A stretch of 8,973 bases of DNA from Thermohalobaculum sp038524325. GTDB lineage: Bacteria; Pseudomonadota; Alphaproteobacteria; Rhodobacterales; Rhodobacteraceae. The DNA is taken from positions 1 through 8,973 of the forward strand of contig JBCBIS010000176.1 in the NCBI GenBank assembly GCA_038524325.1, given 5' to 3'. The number at the start of each line of letters is the position of its first letter. The first letter of the stretch is position 1. Below the pieces are notes generated by a model. The model was not told the DNA's origin, ran no database searches, and saw nothing but the letters and a program-made list of their open reading frames with translations. A program made the translations under genes and the position numbers. Below, piece by piece: positions 6,071-8,973 of this stretch.

Positions 6071-7690
6071 TCAGCCGGCCTCCGGCTCGACGGTCGAGAT
6101 GAACCCCGGCAGCACGGGCAGCGTTTCGCGCATCATGTCCTGCAGGCGCGCATCGGCCGCGGCTTCCGCCTCGCCCGGCACGATCGGTGTCACGAAGCGC
6201 ACCAGGGCGCCGTCGGTCCGGCCGGTCTTCAGCCCGTCCCAGATCAGATAGGCCTTTGCCGCATAATCGTCCGCGATCCGCCGGCCGCTCTGGTCGAACC
6301 AGTAATAGACCAGTTGGCGGCTCAGACCCTTCTGGATGATGGCCCGGTTCACCGGGAAGACCTGGGTCTGGTGCGCTGTCTCGATCGCGAGTTCCTTGAC
6401 CTCGATATCCGACATCTCCCAGCCGCCAGCCGGGATGCAGACCTCCGGCGTGTGGATCTCGGCCTTGGTCTGATCGCTGTACCAGGCAATGAACAGGTCG
6501 ACATCCGCAGCCCGGCCAGGGGCGGCATAGCTGATGCTCAGATAGTCATCGGCCCCGAGTATGTTGGCCACCTCGGTTTCCAGTTCGGGACGCATGATGC
6601 CGTGCCACTGGCCCAGGTCGCGCGGGAACAACAGGAACGGATCGCGCTCGATTGCCGGCTGTTCCGGCCGGGTCAGCGGGTTCCACAGCATTGCCGCGAC
6701 CGAGAACGCCGCGGCAGCCCCGATCAGCGCCGCCGACGGCTGGATGTCGCGCACGCGGGCGATCTGCGCGCCCAACCCGGTCGTGTCCAGATCCAGTACC
6801 TCGGCCAGGCTGCGCCGGTCTCCCGAGAGCCGCTGCATGATCCGCGCCATGGCGATCATGGTCAGGATGCACAGGATGAAAATCACCCAGCCCTCGAAGA
6901 AGTGCATGAAGCCCTCGGCCGCCTCGATCCCGCGGGCATCGACCATGATGCCGACCACGCCGACGCGGATCGAGTTCATGATCACCGCGATCGGCACGGC
7001 GGCCATCAACAGGATCACCTTGTGCCAGATCGACCCCTGATAGAGCACCGCGAACAGGTAGGTGAAGCTCATGATCGGGAACAGATAGCGCAGGCCCGAG
7101 CACGCCTCGGCCACGTGCAGCTTGAATTCGCCCAGGTCGATGATGTTGCCATCCAGGTAGACCGGGATGCCGACCGCCTGGATCAGGCTGACCCCGACAC
7201 CGGCCGAAATCCCCTGCAGGAAGATCGAGGTCTTCCAGTACAAAAAGAACGGCAGCGGCATCATGAAGGCCAGGTGCACGACCGGCGGCCAGAACTGCCT
7301 GCCACGCGCCCAGCCGAAGCTGGTCAGCACCACGCCGCCAGTCCAGATGATCAGCGCGAGCGCCGTGATTTTCTCGATCTGGGCAATGTTTCCGGCCAGG
7401 CCCAGCAGCAGCGCGAGCGCCAGGACCATCACGCCGGGCCAGCGGTCGGTCACCGGGCCGGGATTGGCCGGCACCGTCTTCAACTGGCGCAGGAACAGAT
7501 AGAACGAGATCACCGGGATCAGCGGCCCGTGGCTGTATTCCGGCGTCTGCCAGTTCGTCCACAGATCAACAATGCCGCCCTGAAAGAACAGCACCGCCGA
7601 GATACACAGAATCGCGACCAGCGCTCCGCCGCGCATCAGCCCCGTCGAATCGCTCAGCAGGGAAGCCCTACCCTCATTGGTGACAGACAT
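6071..7690 (-). CDS. xrtD: Exosortase fused to EpsI domain (XrtD-like)
   Basis: 539 residues from the chosen start; multi-pass inner-membrane cysteine transpeptidase/protease expected to cut C-terminal sorting signals of exported proteins. Hydrophobic helices fill about residues 20-290. Family landmarks: EYSHGPLIPVIS (51-62), catalytic Cys197 in AEACSGLRYLFP, Arg242 in NSIRVGVVG and His263 in GFMHFFEGW, so all three active-site residues are present. After another hydrophobic stretch near 318-336, the C-terminal EpsI domain (about 342-530) carries HTPEVCIPAGGWE (413-425). Length, fusion and alphaproteobacterial setting fit XrtD, which sorts VPLPA-CTERM proteins; exosortase A with fused EpsI is the alternative. 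Start: ATG 7690 has GGGTGGAG with 5-nt spacing, while ATGs at 7705 and 7714 have no such site. It diverges from the GT26 gene and heads the leftward set. No tagged substrate is in the window. Confidence 0.9.
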   Translation of the reverse strand: MSVTNEGRASLLSDSTGLMRGGALVAILCISAVLFFQGGIVDLWTNWQTPEYSHGPLIPVISFYLFLRQLKTVPANPGPVTDRWPGVMVLALALLLGLAGNIAQIEKITALALIIWTGGVVLTSFGWARGRQFWPPVVHLAFMMPLPFFLYWKTSIFLQGISAGVGVSLIQAVGIPVYLDGNIIDLGEFKLHVAEACSGLRYLFPIMSFTYLFAVLYQGSIWHKVILLMAAVPIAVIMNSIRVGVVGIMVDARGIEAAEGFMHFFEGWVIFILCILTMIAMARIMQRLSGDRRSLAEVLDLDTTGLGAQIARVRDIQPSAALIGAAAAFSVAAMLWNPLTRPEQPAIERDPFLLFPRDLGQWHGIMRPELETEVANILGADDYLSISYAAPGRAADVDLFIAWYSDQTKAEIHTPEVCIPAGGWEMSDIEVKELAIETAHQTQVFPVNRAIIQKGLSRQLVYYWFDQSGRRIADDYAAKAYLIWDGLKTGRTDGALVRFVTPIVPGEAEAAADARLQDMMRETLPVLPGFISTVEPEAG

Positions 7691-7695
7691 ATCCA

Positions 7696-7703
7696 CTCCA
7701 CCC
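7696..7703 (-). promoter_or_regulatory. Ribosome binding site deciding the exosortase start
   Basis: GGGTGGAG on the minus strand with GGAG 5 nt before the ATG at 7690. The two in-frame ATGs upstream (7705, 7714) lack a comparable element, so initiation at 7690 (MSVTNEG) is preferred. Confidence 0.6.
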
Positions 7704-7846
7704 ATCGCATCCACGCACGCAGTCTACAGCGGAACGCCCGGCCCGCCGAGACCCCTCGATGTCACGATGTGGTGGGTGTTGCACCAAAACAAAGCGGAAT
7801 TGTGTCGATTCCATCCGTCGCCTGCCGCCACATCGCATGGCCAGAT

Positions 7847-7860
7847 GTCTAAAATTCGAC
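7847..7860. promoter_or_regulatory. Imperfect palindrome in AT-rich island of the divergent region
   Basis: GTCTAAAATTCGAC has the symmetry GTCnAAnnTTnGAC and sits in the AT-rich core of the 255-bp region between the two divergent genes. It overlaps a TAAAAT hexamer (7850-7855, plus strand) that could be a -10 element for the glycosyltransferase gene, although no good -35 lies upstream. A short direct repeat, GTTCAGATT/GTTCAGGTG (7870-7887), follows. A regulator controlling both directions is possible. Confidence 0.3.
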
Positions 7861-7934
7861 TAAAAACAGGTTCAGATTGTTCAGGTGTGGCGTGAACGGG
7901 GCGGTGCGGGTGGTGCCGGACCCGGCGCGGAGAC

Positions 7935-7939
7935 GGGAG
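7935..7939 (+). promoter_or_regulatory. Ribosome binding site deciding the GT26 start
   Basis: GGGAG with 6-nt spacing to the ATG at 7946. It favours this start over an in-frame TTG at 7877. Confidence 0.6.
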
Positions 7940-7945
7940 CGGGCG

Positions 7946-8743
7946 ATGCAGCACAATTCCTCAGGATGGGATCAGGCGACCGAGGTCAACACCTGGGTCC
8001 GGCCGCGCCGGCAGGTCTTTCTCGGCGTGCCGTTCGATCCGCTGACCCCGGATGAAACCCTTACCCTGCTGCGCGACCGCACCCCGGGTTCGGGCTTTGG
8101 CTATGTCGCGACGCCGAACGTCCAGCACGTCGTCTCGGCCGATCGCGACCCCGACCTGACCCGGCTTCTGGACGGCGCCTGGCTCAGCCTGTGCGACAGC
8201 CGCCCGATCCGGCTGCTCGGCAAACGCTCGGGGCTCACGCTGCCGGTGGTCACCGGATCGGACCTGACCACGGCGCTGTTTGCCGACATCATCCAGCCGG
8301 GAGACCGGATCGCGGTGATCTGCGCCTCGGACACGCTGGCCGAGGCCCTGCGCACCGCCCGGCCCGAGCTTGACTGGAACATCCTGGTGCCCCCGCCCGG
8401 CACGGTGCCCGGATCCCAGGCCTTCGCGGACTGCGTCGATTTCGTTGCCCACGCGGATGCCCGCTTCATCTTCGTCTGCCTCGGCGCCCCGAAATCCGAG
8501 GCGATCTGTCACGCAGCGAGCCAGCGCCCCGGCACCACCGGCACGGCACTGTGCACCGGCGCCTCGCTGGAGTTTATGCTCGGCCTGAAGAAACGCGCCC
8601 CGCGCGCCTTTCAGCGGCTGGGCCTGGAATGGGTCCACCGGATGCTGACCGAGCCGCGCCGCCTGGCCCGGCGTTACCTGTCGGCCATGCTGCCGCTGGC
8701 GCGGATCTGGCTGCGCGAACCGCGCCGGTCGGCCGAGGCCTGA
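7946..8743 (+). CDS. WecG/TagA/CpsF-family glycosyltransferase (GT26)
   Basis: 265 residues, predicted to transfer a sugar (in known members N-acetylmannosamine or an aminuronate) to a lipid-linked acceptor at the cytoplasmic face of the membrane. Family features in order: VFLGVPFDPLT (24-34), ATPNVQHVV (55-63) with Thr57, LCDSRPIRLLGKRSG (82-96) with Asp84, VVTGSDL (101-107), FVCLGAPKSE (176-185), TGASLEFMLGLKKRAPR (204-220) and GLEWVHRMLTEPRRLARRYL (226-245). The Thr and Asp proposed to act in catalysis are kept. Differences include PKSE where PKQE is usual and LEF where FDF is usual. The basic C-terminal part fits the membrane-associating end of the family. ATG 7946 has GGGAG 6 nt upstream; an in-frame TTG at 7877 adds 23 residues without family character. 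It diverges from the exosortase and is followed 10 bp later by another glycosyltransferase. Confidence 0.88.
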   Translation: MQHNSSGWDQATEVNTWVRPRRQVFLGVPFDPLTPDETLTLLRDRTPGSGFGYVATPNVQHVVSADRDPDLTRLLDGAWLSLCDSRPIRLLGKRSGLTLPVVTGSDLTTALFADIIQPGDRIAVICASDTLAEALRTARPELDWNILVPPPGTVPGSQAFADCVDFVAHADARFIFVCLGAPKSEAICHAASQRPGTTGTALCTGASLEFMLGLKKRAPRAFQRLGLEWVHRMLTEPRRLARRYLSAMLPLARIWLREPRRSAEA

Positions 8744-8753
8744 TCTCCGCCCG

Positions 8754-8973
8754 ATGCTCAGCGTCATCATCCCCGCCAACAACGAGGCGGGCTATATCGA
8801 ACCCTGCCTGGACGCGCTGCTGGCGCAGGACCCGGCCCCGCCGGTCCCGGTCGAGATCATCATCGCCGCCAATGCCTGCACCGACGACACCGTCGCGATC
8901 GCCCGGAGCTATGCGGCCCGGGCCGAGGCCCGGGGATGGCGGCTCGAGGTGCTGGATATCGCCGAGGGCGGCA
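8754..8973 (+). CDS. Family 2 glycosyltransferase, N-terminal part (cut by window edge)
   Basis: 73 full codons are visible before the right edge. The protein begins MLSVIIPANNEAGYIEPCL, the typical first strand and helix of a GT-A fold family 2 glycosyltransferase, with EIIIAANACTDDTVAIA (residues about 34-50) as the second nucleotide-sugar-binding segment. In many members that segment reads DGGSTDGT or DNGSTDGT; here the first Asp position is Ala and the core is NACTDDT, a variant seen in some subgroups. The ATG lies 10 bp after the stop of the GT26 gene with no strong Shine-Dalgarno, suggesting translational coupling in a rightward operon. Donor and acceptor cannot be told from this fragment; the catalytic Asp motifs lie beyond the window. 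Confidence 0.85.
   Translation, partial: MLSVIIPANNEAGYIEPCLDALLAQDPAPPVPVEIIIAANACTDDTVAIARSYAARAEARGWRLEVLDIAEGG

Noticed and set aside
4248..6251. 667-codon open frame on the plus strand opposite the chain-length gene
   Set aside because: It is a mirror of the strongly recognisable chain-length protein; its composition (Gln/Arg/Asp/His-rich) is typical of reverse-strand artefacts, and it runs across an intergenic region.
6041..7852. 603-codon open frame on the plus strand opposite the exosortase
   Set aside because: It lies antisense to an exosortase with intact catalytic motifs, and it is hydrophilic and low-complexity with no recognisable domain.
7877..7945. TTG start adding 23 residues to the GT26 protein
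   Set aside because: There is no good ribosome binding site, the extension is Arg/Val-rich without family similarity, and the ATG at 7946 has GGGAG at ideal spacing.
7961..8782. Open frame on the minus strand opposite the GT26 gene
   Set aside because: It is antisense to a recognisable glycosyltransferase, has no domain character, and would run into the start of the next gene.

Overview
The window is GC-rich and densely coded, and the protein families fit a Gram-negative alphaproteobacterium, most likely of the Rhodobacteraceae/Rhodobacterales type. The main clue is a fused exosortase-EpsI protein resembling XrtD, the form I associate with VPLPA-CTERM sorting in that group. This placement is inferred from protein character alone; no rRNA or tRNA is present.

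Layout: six genes run leftward on the minus strand and two run rightward. In order of transcription, the leftward set is exosortase/EpsI (7690-6071), a polysaccharide chain-length determinant with a long coiled coil (5927-4326), a 469-bp gap holding a 15-bp tandem repeat and a candidate promoter, an ExeA-like AAA ATPase (3856-2852), a BY-type tyrosine autokinase/ParA-like ATPase (2828-1920), a small periplasmic polysaccharide export (OPX) protein (1814-1152), and an outer-membrane beta-barrel protein (1142-201). The barrel gene is interrupted by a 10-base assembly gap. The left 200 bases hold no recognisable gene but contain two perfect 8-bp inverted repeats. Diverging from the exosortase are a WecG/TagA/CpsF-family (GT26) glycosyltransferase (7946-8743) and the start of a family 2 glycosyltransferase that runs off the right edge (8754 onward).

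Together these genes form the assembly, export and sorting part of an exopolysaccharide locus of the exosortase-linked (PEP-CTERM/EPS) kind. The cytoplasmic glycosyltransferases build the repeat unit. The chain-length protein, with the separate tyrosine kinase and possibly the AAA ATPase, controls polymer length and export. The OPX protein and the neighbouring beta-barrel would carry the polymer through the periplasm and outer membrane. The exosortase would process C-terminally tagged surface proteins displayed with the polysaccharide. No flippase, polymerase, initiating transferase, PrsK/PrsR regulator or exosortase substrate is visible here; they would be expected outside the window.

I did not find a clearly unprecedented system. 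The points most worth a second look are the small OPX plus separate barrel arrangement, the tandem repeat in the ATPase leader, the hairpin between the exosortase and chain-length genes, and several departures from family motifs.
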